Shown: positions 1 through 13,495, counted from the first letter of the stretch. The stretch is DNA of 64,000 nucleotides from Echinometra lucunter (GCA_029962745.1 CM057152.1:27154507-27218506); one strand, 5' to 3'. The notes: generated by a model not told the origin, from the sequence alone. Translations and numbers: made by a program.

Positions 1-210
1 AAAGTAACAATTGCTCTGGGTTTTTTAAAAATGTGTATATATATATTAAAGTGATTACAAAATGGTAAATTTTTTTTTGATATTTGATCGAGAATAGAAT
101 TCTAAGGAGAATAACATTAAAAATTTGATGATTTTCAATCGAAATCAATGCATTTTGGCTAATTTTCTCATAAAAAGTCAAGAGTTGACCAAAAAATTTG
201 AGTGTGAGTT

Positions 211-336
211 ATGACATGAAAGTGGTTACCCAGCTTCGCGCATTGCAGTTGTGCCGCGCGCTAGACTGTACAATATGTATTATACCTTGCGCACATTTTG
301 CTAGAATTGCGAGATAAGGTAACCACTTTGACATCA
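211..336. repeat. Imperfect inverted repeat in the 5' intron
   Basis: ATGAAAGTGGTTACC near 215 is mirrored by GGTAACCACTTTGACAT near 318, separated by about 90 bases. It looks like an old foldback element. No target duplication is evident. The rest of 1-730 shows nothing coding. Confidence 0.35.
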
Positions 337-730
337 TTGTGGGTACCCAGTTGAAACTGGGACACAGCTGAGGGGTCAAAAATAGGCTGAAATCTTACCA
401 CATTTGGGGGTTTCCTTGGCAACACGACTTTAAAAAAAAATTTAGGCAGATGATTTTCTGCTGATGAAATCATGTTCTTTTAAATGAACTAACATTGTTT
501 CAGCATTGGGTACCCCCTTTAAAGGTTATGGTTACCAGTGTGCTTTTGGGTTAGTGTTTAGGTTGAGATTTGTGGTGATGATGAGGCATAGGTCCAGGGA
601 TGAAGTTTTGAATTGGTTAGTTTATGAATTTGACATGGAGCAATTGATGACAGAACATATAACCCTCAGTAAATCACAGAGTTTGGATTCAGATCCCCTT
701 TTATTCTTTTTTTGTAATCTCCTTTTATAG

Positions 731-832
731 GAAGCTTGTCATTCCCACATGGACATGGCTCTGTTGAAGAGAAAGGTGGAAGTCATCTTGGATTGTTTCA
801 TTGATTCTCCTCTCTCCAACTCTGGAATTCTT
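731..832 (+). CDS. RGS22-like exon A
   Basis: 102 bases, 34 codons, phase 0 at both ends. It is preceded by a T-rich tract and TTATAG and followed by GTAAGTTT. It reads EACHSHMDMALLKRKVEVIL and then continues. The upstream exon is outside the window. Confidence 0.7.
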
Positions 833-3800
833 GTAAGTTTCTCTTTCTTTTAATTCAGGGCATGAGGTTCATTATCTTTGTTTATCTCCAAGAGCCAGAA
901 ATGATGTTAATTCCTGTGATTTGATACAGAAAATGTTTATGACTTTTCTGCTGTCAGTAGATGCATTACTGCATTTAAAGAGGAGTAGTTCAAATTCAAA
1001 CAGAAAAATTAGCTCATGGACTGACTACTTTTAGAACTACATTTCATTAAGAAATGTGAATTGGTAACAATGAAACAAAATTTAATTATTAGATCAAATG
1101 TAAATGTATTCACCATTTTGTAGATTGACTACTTAATGCTTTAACCACTGATTTCTCTTTAAATCAATCTTAGATTGACATACCCACAGAGATGGCCAGC
1201 AAAGTAATGAAGAAAGCAGACATATTCTTGAAGGATACTGGTAAAGATCCTCACAACCCCAACTTCTTTGACGATGCCCAGTATGCCTTGTTTAAGGAGA
1301 TGTTGCCTTACTTTGCAGCATTCAGTAAGCGTTACCAGCAACCCTCATACCAGCAAGATAGACTTCCATGTAAGACTCTACTGATGGATCCTTTCTACAT
1401 TTTGTTGTCTATCCATATTTGTGATCAAACTGTATCTGTTGTATCGGTAACAATGATGATGTGTTAATGGAGGTGTAGTCTTTGAAAGGTAGTTGTTCTC
1501 AGTGAAATAGAAAAAAAAAAAAAGATGAGGGAAAATTGTTAGTTTTTGTAATTCAAGATACTTGATTTCAATATGAAAGAACTACATTTTTAATTAGATT
1601 GTTAGATTTAACTAACTTGTGATGAATGGTATTCATTGTGTATGATTTTATTGACAATTGCTTTTTTTTTGACATGTTCATATTGTTTTTAAAAAAAATC
1701 AACTAGGAGACAAAAATATTGAAAATGGTGTTTTTCAGGGTACAGCTCTTTATCACGAGAATGATTAGAGAGTAAAGATCCAGACATTTTTACAACAATG
1801 TGTTGCATTTTATGCACATCATCCTTGCCAACTCTATCGATTTAGGCTACCGCTTTTCACGGAATTTAACCACATACCTCGCTGTACTAAAAACAACAAA
1901 AAATAGTAATCTACCGCTTTTTCATTCTTCAGTGTTGGTAAGTATAGCACATTATTGTAATACCGTAAGTCAGTTCCTTGAATTCTTTGCTTATTTTTCC
2001 TTTCTTTTGCATCTTAGACTCTAAGTATGAGAAGCTTGCCAGAGAACGACTGAGAAAGTTTATGGAAATGGAAGAACCCAGTACCGAATTCAAGCTACCC
2101 ATCGTCCACAACCCACCCCAGAATCGTACAGGTGGCACTGGGATAACGTTTTCAATCGGCGATGGCTTGCAGTGGAAGGTGAGTTGTGCCGGCATGGATT
2201 CTAAAGAAATTCAAATATCAAGATAATCACATGTGTAGCAAACCCAGGCTGTCCTACATGTCTTGCAGGATTAGCTCTATGTCACATCTAAAAAGTGTGT
2301 GTAATTATTTGTCATCGTTCAATCTCCATGGTTTAGGCACCTTCCTCATAGTTACAAACTGAAGCTAACTGCCTATTTTACAAATGTAAGAAGCTGTAAA
2401 AAATCATGACAGACCATTACTCTTTTGGATGTTTGGTAGAGCTAATGGCTTGTTGACATAAGAAGCGCCAAAGCCCTGTGGTAAACCTCCATGGTTTTCT
2501 TTCTGTGTGTAGAAAATGGTGTTTTGAGGAGGTAAAAAATTTCTGCCACGGCACAAATTATCTTTTGTGCCCCAAGGTGGCAAAAAAGGTGTGGACCAAT
2601 CAGATTTTTATATAAAGTTAGTGTAAAGTATGACTTCACAAGTATTTTCTATCTACTTTTTGGCAATACAGTCCTTTATTTGAGTGAACTATTATTAGCG
2701 CGTACATGTGCACCATACTTGAACACTAAAAAATACCGGGGGGGGGGCATTGCCACAGGGGTTTGGCACTAGGCATAATGTGAATGAGCCTTAATTCGTC
2801 AATATGCAAGACATCCTGATAAATTTGTTCATTGTGTCATGCTACATTTAGATGCATGCATTAATCTGAATCTTTAAAATTCTTTTATTTACATTGCATG
2901 CCCATTATCACCGTCTGTCTGTAAAAACTTTACATTCATCTATTCAAGTTTGTTCCTTAAAGATGTTAGAATATAACAGTTAACCGGGAGCTCATGCATG
3001 TACATGCCATTCTATTGAATATATCTTCTAAAACCCTCATAAATATAGTATCAAAAATTTGAAATACTTACAAGTGATATTCCTTTTATTTACACACATT
3101 TATTTAACATGTTGATTCCTGAATTCTCAAACTCCCATAGACTTAACACAGGGACCACTCAGTTCTTGTAGGCAACAAGTTAACCAAACTTTGACATTGA
3201 TTTCTAGAATGTGTTCCACTATTTTAGCTTGTATGTAGGAGTATAATTGAGTCAGCATTTATTTGGTTAAATCATGAAATCCAATTTTTCAGATTCTATT
3301 AAAAAAGAAAAAAATATTCATTGAAATTTTCAAACGAAAGCAGTTTCAATCTTATGCTAAGTGCATAATACAACATCTTAAAAAGAGATGATTGTCCTAA
3401 ATTAATAAATGAGAAGTTTACACCTTTTCTTTTTATTTGCTTTCTACATTACTTTGCCAAACGCACATAGAAAAAAGCGGCTGTAATTATCTTCAAATTT
3501 CATATTTTGGAGTGTTTGGTTTTCTTGGTTCTGTTGCTGTTCTCTATCCTTCGGGTTGGTTTTGTGTTATGAATGACCCTACAAAAAGTGAATAATATCT
3601 TTGAGAGACTTTATGGGAGTAACTGAGATGAGTGAACTTATTTGTAAATTGTATTTGTAAATCTGTCATCGCTTGAATTTCAAATCGTAAAACCTTCAAA
3701 TATTTCCCTTTCTTGTGAATTCAGAGACAGGTAAGATGCACCTCTTTTCATTTCATTGTGATCATCTTTTGTTCTTGCTTTGGCACACATACATCATTTA

Positions 3801-6800
3801 TAAAAATCCATACACCATTTATCACTTTGTATTCATTTCATCAAATGCTGTCAATTGAATGAAATCTGATATTTTTTTCTCTCTTTAGAAGTGAGGAAAG
3901 TTAAGAGGAAAGCTGTGGTGGCTTTGGTTTACTGATGATGTTAGAAAAAGAAGTGATGGTGGTGATGATGATGGTGGTGGTGGTTGTGGTGGTGATGATG
4001 ATGATAGTGATGAAGGTGATGATGATGATGGTGGTGGTGGTGGTGATATTTCTAATAATAATAATATGCAACATTTATATAGCGCTTAATACAAATGTTT
4101 CTAAGCGCTGCATATCATTACCCCGGCTTTAGCATGGCTACCCTGATTTCTAGTGGCAATAATGATGATGATTGTGATGGTTGTCATAATATGATGAGGA
4201 TCATTTTATTCAGCACAAGAAAATAAAATTTAATATGGATTTTCAATATCCCAAACACGCACATCATATTTTCTTGTTTATTAATTGACTTTTTATTGTG
4301 TCATTTAATTAATGCAGTAGATATTTATTCATCATACTGTGTATTTATTATGATAATATTTTGTACCCTATAAGACAAGACAGTAAATAAAATGGTGGAA
4401 ATTATACTAATAATGCTTCCAGCTAAAATCATGATGTGAATATGACGTATTGTAATTACTGTGATTGGAGTTGGGCAAAGGAGAAAATAACCAGCTTTTA
4501 AATATCCATGTACTAAATACTTGTGTATTGAGAAATGAAGTGACATAATACAGGTTGAGTTGATAAATGTGAAGTTGTTATGGTATATCTAAAAGCAATG
4601 ATACCTTGTTCTCGTTTCATGTTTCTAACACTTCAACATATTTTTCAAAGTAGAATCGTTATACATTTTTTATGTTTGGGAATGGAAAATTGTAGACCAT
4701 TGAAGATTATCATTATGTGAAAGAAAATTCTGAAAAATCTAGTATTGAATATTAGATAAAGTGTTGGCTATATTAGAGAGAAAACAAAGTATTGCAATGA
4801 AACAAGAATAATTCAAGTCGCTGAACACTCTACTAATCAAGGCAATTTCTCTAACATTGAAAAATTCAGAATGCCAAAGGGGTGAGTAAAATAATATCCC
4901 AACACACCACTTTATGTGTTAGGATGTGGGAATTCTCAGAGAGTATCTGCATTTTTGGTTGTACCCACGCTGTTTAAATATCCATCCCACACACACACAC
5001 ACACACACACACTTTACCCTGTTCATTACCCTCCCTTTCATATTTTATTCATTTATTTTCCAGAATTTTCTTCTTTTGGGGGGTAATATTTGTTATCATT
5101 GAATTGTTTGTATGGTTTCTCTTGTTGTCTGTGTTGTTGCTGGGGTTCTTGGTATGTTTTGGGGGTTGTTGTAGGGTTGTTGTTGGTTTGTTGTTGTTTG
5201 TTGTTGATTTGTTTATGATCATTGGTAACCTTTATTTTAATTTGTATCCCTGGGTTATCTCTTACTGTCATGCGTAACAAAGGAATGGGCTCAAGCTGAA
5301 GTACAGCAGTAGTAGAGGTCAGCTAACAAAAGTGATATGTCTGCTAACGGCACTAACATTTTTTACCACAGAAACTCTGGAAATGATAACCTGGACTGAT
5401 TTTAGCATAACTTGTGCACATATATTTCACATTTTGTGATGCAGTTGTTCATTTTTACTTTCCACATAAAGCCTCAGCACACAAACACAAATAGAAACTT
5501 TAACCTTTGTAGTCATTTAACTTTTTTTTTTTCCATTTGTTAGTTTGGAGATTCACGTTTGTATTTATTATTTTAAAAATTATATGTACATATGTAGAAA
5601 AAACAGAAAGGCAGCGGGTTTTTGCAGCACAGTTTTAACTGAGGTGATGAAAATGGTGATTTTATGATTTCTCAGTCGAAATTTGTGTATCAGTAATATT
5701 TTCAGTGTTTTTTTTTTTTTTTTTTTAAGGAACCACCCAAATTTGATGAGATGTATCTCTTTACATTTTTTGACATCTGACAGTACTACAACGGCACCCT
5801 TAGCTTACAATTTATTGAATTTTTCTCAAATGCTGTGATCAAATTTTAATGAGCACAATACACAATTTTTATAGAAAGGTTTTGAACCATTTTAATTGGA
5901 CACATTGCATACAGTTGTCAAGATATATGATGTGTTGTAGTCTAAGACATGAATGTTATCTAACACCTTCAACTTTGTGTTCTTTATTCACTACACATTT
6001 ACCAGTTTGATGTGTTCTCTTTTGAAATTGATGTTACTATATAGTCATAGATGCTTGTCCCATATAGCTTTAGTGTCAACATCTGAGGTTAAATATAGAT
6101 CAAATTGATTCCTGCAGTCTCAGTAAAAAATATTTATGTTGATTTTTTTTTTTGTTAATTAGGAAACAGTTTCTGGGACTTACCCATGTATTCTTTTTTA
6201 ATCAGAGATAGGTAGTGTACAGGTACATCATCAGATTAGTAAGAAAAATCTTCTTTCATTTGAAAATTTACATGTATTGTTTTTGGTGTTTGCACTAGAT
6301 ACATTATTTTCTTAAATGGACAGAATGAATGAAATCTGAAATCTTGAGTACTAGTAAAGGAGGTCCCAAGATCAACCTCTACAGCAGAACCCTCTAAATA
6401 ACTACACTAACCCCAAATATTTTACTGATACAGCCCCCCCCCCCCCCCACATCAGGTCGATGTTACCCCACATTTGCTTCCCAATACATTTCAGCAGTGA
6501 TGCTAAGTTTAACTAAATATATTTTCCAACTTTGATTGGGAAATGTAATGTTACTAAGACACGAGACATATTTGCAAGCCATAATAGATTTAGGAAATAA
6601 AAAACAAACAAACCAAACTTGAAACAGTGTACAGTGTACAAGGCTTCAAATTTTATATATCCCCAAAATATTCTGAATTTTACACCAAAAAAGATTTTTT
6701 TTAAAATTTGTAAAGTGTTTTGAAGTAGGATTTATACAGTGCATATCTTCTTACTATTCTCTTGTCTGCCATTGACTTGCAGGTCTTTGATGGTAATGAG

Positions 6801-7010
6801 GGGAACGATGCAGCCAGCGAAGTGGGCTCTATTCAAGTTCCTCGTAGTGCCAGGGCCAGCACCAGAGATTCTAGTTCAACTGCAGGATCCTCACAACAGA
6901 AGACTTACAGGAACAATCTGTCCAGGTCCCTGGACTCTGTAGATACACCACCTAGACCCACCAGGGCCAGTGTGGTTCCAAGACTATCTGTTGTAGTTCA
7001 GGACATATGA
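731..7010 (+). CDS. RGS22: RGS22-like gene, last four visible coding exons (3' end of gene)
   Basis: Four exons, 731-832, 1174-1369, 2018-2178 and 6783-7010, each flanked by AG and GT, join without a frame break (phases 0, 1, 0) into 228 residues ending at TGA 7008-7010. The order is a segment with HMDMALLKRKVEVILDCF, an IDIPTEMASKVMKKA stretch running into a helical FFDDAQYALFKEMLPYF motif like the late helices of an RGS domain, a charged linker, and a Ser/Arg/Pro-rich tail. The IDIP and AQ...F pattern resembles, from memory, the C-terminal RGS region of RGS22, a large multi-RGS protein that binds G-alpha subunits and is testis-enriched in mammals. The 5' part of the gene lies before base 1. 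Family assignment is moderately sure and the exon chain is well supported. Another RGS-repeat protein is possible. Confidence 0.6.
1174..1369 (+). CDS. RGS22-like exon B
   Basis: 196 bases after AATCTTAG and before GTAAGA. It holds 65 codons plus one base (T) that pairs with AC of the next exon to give Tyr. It carries the IDIPTEMASK and DDAQYALFKEM motifs typical of a late RGS-domain helix pair. Confidence 0.7.
2018..2178 (+). CDS. RGS22-like exon C
   Basis: 161 bases between a pyrimidine-rich acceptor (TTTGCATCTTAG) and donor GTGAGT. After the split Tyr it reads SKYEKLARERLRKFMEMEEP and ends in GDGLQWK, phase 0. Confidence 0.7.
3725..3730 (+). other. Candidate 6-base microexon in the RGS22-like intron
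   Basis: A pyrimidine-rich tract ends in TTCAG at 3724, is followed by AGACAG, and then by a consensus donor GTAAGAT from 3731. The six bases would add Arg-Gln between exons C and D without changing frame. Nothing shows that it is used, and splice-like matches of this size occur by chance. Confidence 0.2.
3889..3894 (+). other. Candidate alternative terminal exon start (Lys-stop)
   Basis: A strong tract, ATTTTTTTCTCTCTTTAG, ends at 3888. Reading on in phase 0 gives AAG then TGA, so splicing here would end the protein one residue after exon C. AATAAA-like words near 4220 could serve as a poly(A) signal. This is speculative. Confidence 0.15.
3935..4055. repeat. GAT/GGT trinucleotide simple repeat
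   Basis: Degenerate runs of GATGATGAT and GGTGGTGGT. Any reading frame through it is a Met/Val homopolymer artefact, not a gene. Confidence 0.9.
4989..5013. repeat. (CA)n microsatellite
   Basis: About 12 perfect CA units within the long RGS22-like intron. Confidence 0.85.
6783..7010 (+). CDS. RGS22-like terminal exon D
   Basis: Acceptor TTGCAG ends at 6782. The exon has 75 codons and the TGA at 7008-7010. It encodes a low-complexity tail rich in Ser, Arg, Thr and Pro (for example STRDSSSTAGSSQQK), with no recognised domain. Phase 0 matches exon C directly across a 4.6 kb intron. Confidence 0.6.
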   Translation, partial: VFDGNEGNDAASEVGSIQVPRSARASTRDSSSTAGSSQQKTYRNNLSRSLDSVDTPPRPTRASVVPRLSVVVQDI

Positions 7011-9600
7011 ATTTAGGATCATTGCCTAGACTAACTTAGCCAGTGTGGTTCCAAGACTGTTGGTCATAGTCCACAATTTGAGTGTGGTTTCAAGACTATC
7101 AGTGAAAGGCCTGGACTTAAAAGTTTAGGCCTACTTTTGAGACTGATCCAAATGGGTCAATGCAGTTGAGGTCCAGAACCTAGGTCAGCAATTGAAGAAG
7201 TGTTTTTATGGTAGGGAGGTACACAAGCTCTTGAGTTAATACATTTATCATTTTCTGATGTAGTTTATTAATTAGTACAGAGGAGGGTTCCCTCTCCCCT
7301 CTCTATGACTGACGTATATTTACGTTTTCATTGGATGGAAATCTACCTGAAACCTCTAACAGTTTTGAGATGGATATTGTATGGGACTCTGAATTGGTGG
7401 ATTATACTTAATTAAAGCAATTCAGATATTTGATTGCTTATGCATCAAAAGAATGACCATACAACCTTATAAAATGTACTTTAAGAAAAGCATATACGAT
7501 AAAAATGTCTTGCAAATCACTATTTTTAACATGCGCTGTATATTCCGGAGTATCAAAAAGAATACTGTATGAAGTATCCTTTTAGGTATAAAATTAATTC
7601 CGTATTTAACATTTCATTAATCTATCATGTTCATTACTTGCAGTGAAATTACATTTTGATAGATCTATTTGCTATTTGTTTTGCATGGATGATCATGTAG
7701 TGAATTAGAATTCAAATTCTGCCTTTGTAATTATTAGGTTACTGCAGCACCAACTATGTCATATCTCTCTAAAAGATCACATCTACTAAATATGCTTATG
7801 AATCAAACATGATCTTTGAAACTGCCAAAAAGGTTCAAATATTCATTCATTCAGAGATTGGCCTTCATCAAGTATTATAGGAGTTTCAGAATATGATGAT
7901 GGTGTACAGATCACTGTATGTTCTTTCAGTCATTTTGTGAATATTTCGAACTCTTTTCCCCACCATTATGCATTAGTGGAGGATTTAATTCCAATTGAAG
8001 TCGATGAAATATCATCTGTTTACTTGATGATTATCTTTGATTATTATAACTCAAGTCTTGTGTATTCATTTTTTCAGTGTAGAAGGGGATGATTTGCCTT
8101 CTAAGGGTTTTGTAATTATTCATCGGAAATCTATTATGCACCAAAGATGACTGTCAAGAGCTGTACATTCCACTGTATGACTCAGGTATTTGATTATGTG
8201 ATAATGATTGCAAAGCCATATGAACATCATAATAAAAGATGTAATTCTATTTTGAATCAGGCTTGGGAATCAGATATTTTTATATGATTATAGTGTATCA
8301 TAACCAAGACTATTTTCTACAAAGACCATGTTTTGAAAATTTATCAAAGATTAAGATATTCAGCAATGTACTTCCAACATGAATTCCAAATAATTCCATC
8401 CATTTCTCATATCAAGATTTCTTGTAATTTATTCCAAAGAAAATATAGATATTTTTATTATATGTACATTGAATGTCAGTATGAAAATCTGTTGACAGAT
8501 TTGTGATCCAATTTATATTACAATGCTTTTTCAAGGTAGATTCTATTAGATAAAGTCTGGTTGATTGCTGGACCATTAAGTAAAAGGTTCAGTAATCATA
8601 AATTCTCACTGATAATAACACGATCTCAAAGTCTTCACAAAACTATACTCAAAGACGATTTCAATAAACTCCTATTGTCTGTCCAAAAATATTAGTACGT
8701 AGTGTGAAAAGGATCATTAAGTTGTATTGCATTAATCAGCTTTGTCATGCTTTCTACCTGTTTACGTGTATATTATCCCTACCATGACAGCTGATGTTCA
8801 AAAAAGTGAAGGGACTAATTTACACTATGTACAAATTTTGCAAGAAATAATTTTGACTACAAACATATAGAACTGGAAAGATTTTATGCAGGGAAGTTGT
8901 TCAATAGCTTTTTTTTATTTTACATTATTGGTTGTGGAAATTAGGCATTGTCTTCTTTCTGTCTCTCTGTCTCTCTCTGTCTCTCTGTGGTGTTGCTATG
9001 TAAAATTCACACATTGTCACTGATGTAGTAATTAGATAACAGATATGAAATATTGCATTCAAGTTGGTTTCTTAATTAATGAAAGAATGGAAACAATTTA
9101 TATCTCTCACAGAGAGGAATTCGAAATTTTGAGTAGTGCCTCTGTATGTAATCATTTCACTTAGTTGAAAAAAAAAGATTAGTATGTATATATTGTGCAA
9201 TCCGTCCTTACACATTGCTTCCATGATTCTATGGTATCCGAAGTTAGAAGATCTATAATAGTACTATTACCAACACTTGTATACATGTTCTAATATCATA
9301 TAACATTATCTAGCATTATCTTTCCTTTAAATTATGCTTCTGTATTCTGCTAGAAGAAAAAAAATCAACCTGTAATTTTTTTCACCTTGAGAGTGTTAAG
9401 ATGAAAGGCTATTTTGGCTATGAACAAAGATCTTTGTGTACATATTGTGTATATAATTAAAAAAGAAACACTATATCACATGCATTGCATTGTATTGTCT
9501 TTTGATACAATTTATATATCTCTGTATATTATACACTGTACCCTCCCATGCCATAAGTAATACAACATAGCTAGACTGAGTATGCATTTGTTGGTTAAAA
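7011..9600 (+). other. Probable 3' UTR and downstream region of the RGS22-like gene
   Basis: AT-rich with no coding potential seen. An AATAAA at 8231-8236 and further AATAAA-like words near 8660 are candidate poly(A) signals. A short duplication of the tail (CCAGTGTGGTTCCAAGACT) recurs at about 6968 and 7038, straddling the stop codon. Confidence 0.35.
8231..8236 (+). terminator. Candidate poly(A) signal AATAAA
   Basis: Canonical hexamer about 1.2 kb after the stop of the RGS22-like gene. Other AATAAA words follow, so the true 3' end is unknown. Confidence 0.25.
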
Positions 9601-9866
9601 GCCTTTCTGTATTTTATGATTTTTTCGTTTATAACTATTAAGTGTTGTCGACCATTTGTGTTTATTTTGAAAGGGAGAACTTATCCCTTTTCTGTTCTGA
9701 GAGCAATATATATCCTGACCCAGTCATGTCTGAAACAGTGGAGAAGACAAAGACCAAAGGAAGCAAATCGCCACATTGGGGGATGGTGGTATATCTGTGA
9801 ACGAAATAAAGATACTCTTTCATATTTCTCCCAAACATGTTTACAGAGTTTGTATACACTTTTCAC

Positions 9867-10153
9867 AAGGAAATAATGCCTATAATGTATCCAGAAAAGA
9901 GCAGAGGAAAATAGCCATGTCCAGAGAAGATAGATTTATGTGGGCCGTTGCCAAGGCATTGCTTAGGAAGATGTGTGCCACAATCATTATCAATCAATAT
10001 ATTCACCACACTGCCATAAGGGAATTCTTAACACATTTAATATTTTGGTCTTCCTTAGCAACACCTTGGCAACAGCCCACATAAATCTATCTTCTCTGGA
10101 CATGGTTATTTTCCTCTACTCTTTTCTGGATATGTTATAGGCATTATTTCCTT
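9867..10153. mobile_element. Foldback MITE with about 105-bp arms
   Basis: The left arm begins AAGGAAATAATGCCTATAA and the right arm ends with its near-perfect complement (GGCATTATTTCCTT). Both include a CCAGAAAAGAG...GTCCAGAGAAGATAG block and the GTTGCCAAGG/CCTTGGCAAC pair. The unpaired centre is about 75 bases. No convincing target duplication was found. Confidence 0.75.
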
Positions 10154-10584
10154 ATGACACTAACGAAATGTTAATAATTGAAAGAATCTGCAAAAAGGGA
10201 ATACATGTACATTGCTTTGCGTTTTGAAACTTATCTCAACATGACTTTTTGTCACCTTACACGACACAAAAAGTGTAGACTACCCCCACTCCTCTAAATA
10301 ATTTCTTAACTAGAAAAGTATTACTTTCAACTATACTTCCATGTTGCATATACATAATACTTGTAAGGTTACAAACTTAACTGAACAGTTTCACGAGACA
10401 TTATTTATTTCATTCGTATATGCATTAAATTTGGTTTATGACAAAATAATTTGCAATTACCTTTAGCTTGAAGTTTTACAAGTTATTATAGCAGACCGAA
10501 AGAGGGGAAGAAAGAGAGAGTAAGAGGAACAGGAGGGAGTTTCTGCTGGAAGTGTAATTATTCATAATGGATGTAAGTTATTGT

Positions 10585-10815
10585 ACCATGGGCGTAAATC
10601 CAGGGGAATACGGGGGGACGCGGTCCCCCCCCCCCCCCCCCCCCCAAGAAAAATAGAAGTCTTGTATTTCGTATTTGATAGACTCTATGGGAGACATCTT
10701 CTAATAAAGCACAAAATATTCGATCTAAAATATGATTTTGATGGGGGGAAAACTGGCATCATTATAGATTACCAATTTTTTTTTCTATGTTTGTTTAAGG
10801 GTGGGAAAACGGTAA
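10585..10815. repeat. Fragment of a GGCGTAAATCC / poly-C repeat
   Basis: GGGCGTAAATCCAGGGGAAT is followed by GGGGGGACGCGGTCCCC and a C run of about 20, a signature also seen in the repeat arms at the right end of the window. Probably a transposon remnant. No coding content. Confidence 0.4.
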
Positions 10816-11569
10816 ACCAGGGGTGACATGACGTTCCATATTCTATGGGACAGTATCGTATTAATATTTGAACCGTATGTCCCGCGTTTCCAAAGCTCCT
10901 CACTATGCTTGCTTATATTTTATTTCAGACATGGCATATCAGGTGTTTGTAACCATAAAAGTCTTCTCTGTTCTCCTATTTGAGTCCAAATGGTGCTTAA
11001 AATTAAAACTCTTTTTTATTTCAACCTTTTTTTCTAATAGAATATCAATCGTGATAAGATCTCAAATATGCATTGAAAATTATAGCTTGGTCAATTAAGG
11101 AAACAACGGGGTTAATGGATGGAAGCAACAGTGATAAGGAAGAGCCCTAAAATGATTTTGCAACATCTTTATCATCAAATCACTGTTAAAGAATTCAAAT
11201 ACTGTCTTCCTAAGCAAAAAAAAAAAAAATTCTTTTAAATAACATTTTTATTTGCTCGCTCGCAAATGCGTATCAGAGCATTTTATTACTGCCATTTAAT
11301 TTTTATATCTAAACGACATAGTGGTGAAGTAGGTATGTGGCTGCCGTTCACTTTTTAGGATAAAAAGGGCAAAGTATTTATTTTTAAAACATACAAACTG
11401 CCGTTCACTTTTGAGGATAAAATTGCAAAATATTTATTTTAAATTATACAAACTGCCGTCATATAGGTCTTTCTCTGTATTCTATATCCAGCAAGCCGAG
11501 GCATTCCAGCTTTTGATCAAACAGATCAACGCCTTTCTTAAATACCTGAAAGAGCAGGCAGCGGCACCA

Positions 11570-11960
11570 ACAAGAAAAGAGCAGGCAGTCGTACGGAAGG
11601 AGGAGGAGGACTGGAGAAGGAGAAGAAGAAGAAGAAGAAGAAGAAGAAGATGAAGGAGGAGGAGGAGCAGGAGGAGGAAGGAGCAGGAGGAGGAGGAAGG
11701 AGGAGAAGAAGGAGGAGGAGGAAGGAAGGAGGAGCAGGAGAGGGAGCAGGAGGAGGAGAAAAAAGAAAAGGCAAAGGACGAACACGATGAGAAGGCACAG
11801 TTAGAGGAAGGGACAAAGGTAGCAAATGCATGGAGTAAAGACAGAGGAGGCCGTGGGGAGGAGATGAAGGCAGAGGAGAGGGAAAGGGAGGAGGCAAGAG
11901 AGACACAGATATTGGAGGAGGTGCAGCAGGGAGAGGAAGGAAAGAGGACCAAGAGGAGAC
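11570..11960. repeat. GA-rich low-complexity tract (AGGAGG/AGAAG)
   Basis: Almost purely purine on the plus strand, with AGAAGAAG and GGAGGA units. Long frames here encode Arg/Glu or Ser/Leu/Pro homopolymers on the two strands and are not credible genes. The first 110 bases (11470-11580) read as a Gln/Lys/Glu-rich frame and could be an old coding fragment, but nothing identifies it. Confidence 0.85.
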
Positions 11961-13490
11961 AAAGATAAAGACAGGGATGCCAACCTCATAAAAAGCACTG
12001 CAGTAATTTGAGGGATGAACAAGGGGTATTTGGGGTGGAAAACAGTATTTTTACTAGTACCTTCTCTGCAATAGAAATTTCATTTTATTTATTTCCACAA
12101 TAACAGCAAATGAATTTCTTACTTTGATTTTGCATCTCAAAATCATTATGGAATCAACAACTTAGAGTGATATGAAATATATACATATTAATATCAAATC
12201 AGTACAAATAATGATAAGTGTATAAATAAATAGATAACCAAATGTTCGCTGCATTGTGGTGGAAACCTATAAAAGCATAGCTTGTGAATCAGGTTCCCAA
12301 ACATAATATCATGGTATCCTTCAATAAAAACAAGAAAGGAAAAGGTATACACGACATACGATACACGATACACAAGACCACACGGAACGGGACAATACCA
12401 AAATACAAACACAAACACAAACATGTGAAGCAATACAATTTTTTTGGGGGGGGAAGTATTTTCCATGAAAACTGCAGTATTTTTTCAAAATAAAAAAACA
12501 GAAAAAAAAAATGAAAACTCCAAAAAGGAACAGTTGGCATCTCTGTAAAGAGTTGGGGTGAGTGGGAAAATAGAAATAACTTCATATTGTACAAAAATTA
12601 ACATTTGAGTTCTGTCTAAACAATTTGTTAAATCTACTTTAGACGGAACTTTAAAATAGCATATAAGGCATGGGAAATGGGGGGCTTCAGTCCGCCACCC
12701 TTAAAATTTCCAAGTAACCAGTATTTGGATAACTCTTTTACTTCTCAGTTCTAAAATTAATTTTACCACAATAAAGCATACATAATTTCCTTTTTTTGCA
12801 CACAAATTTAAAAATGTACAGTTATTAATTTAGGCAAGTGATGCTAGCCCCTTCTTACAAAACTGTAGCCTGGTTGCTGTCCGTATGACTGAGGCTTACA
12901 CAAAGGCAGAAGGACTCAGACATTTCAATGCTTCAGTTTTTACTGTAAACAATTTTATTACAATTTTTAAGCTCACATAGTGCTATACAGTGGCTATTTT
13001 ACATGAATTCAAGATATACAGCTCATACATGTATGTACAGTGATAGCATTATCGAGTAGGCGAGTACAGTTATATGAAATCAGAGAATCATCATCAATTC
13101 ATTCAAACAAATCTGAAACAGAGTAATAGTTTTAGGTAATACATAGACTTGGTCAAGGTCATGGATATCACTAATGACTGCTAAATTCCTTTAATTACCC
13201 TAAAAAGTCACAACAGGATAGAAAGATGTTGATAATTTGTACAGATAGAATTGGTCCCTTTGAACAGTATGCCCTCTGGATACTCAAAGAGTACCGCAAT
13301 TTGAGATTCATTTACAAGAACATAACCTTATCTGTGATGTCTGCCCTGCCAGCAGTAAGGTCACTATAGAGTCATGTGTTGTCTGTTGCAGTTGGGAGTC
13401 TTGGGACCCTTCCTGCAGGCAATCGATGTGTATAAAGCCCAAGCTGCAGTATCCATAATATCAAGGGACCAACACTAACCTTACCAATAC
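11961..13490. other. AT-rich intergenic stretch, no gene seen
   Basis: No supported exon or RNA gene. Near 12950 the minus strand has AATAAA (TTTATT on plus) in a UTR-like context. It could mark a distant 3' end of SLC39A9, but that would imply an 8 kb UTR and is only a possibility. Confidence 0.3.
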
Positions 13491-13495
13491 AACTA

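Noticed and set aside
11459..11952. Long Ser/Leu/Pro and Arg/Glu frames over the purine tract
   Set aside because: Low-complexity artefact. Several overlapping frames on both strands are open for the same reason.
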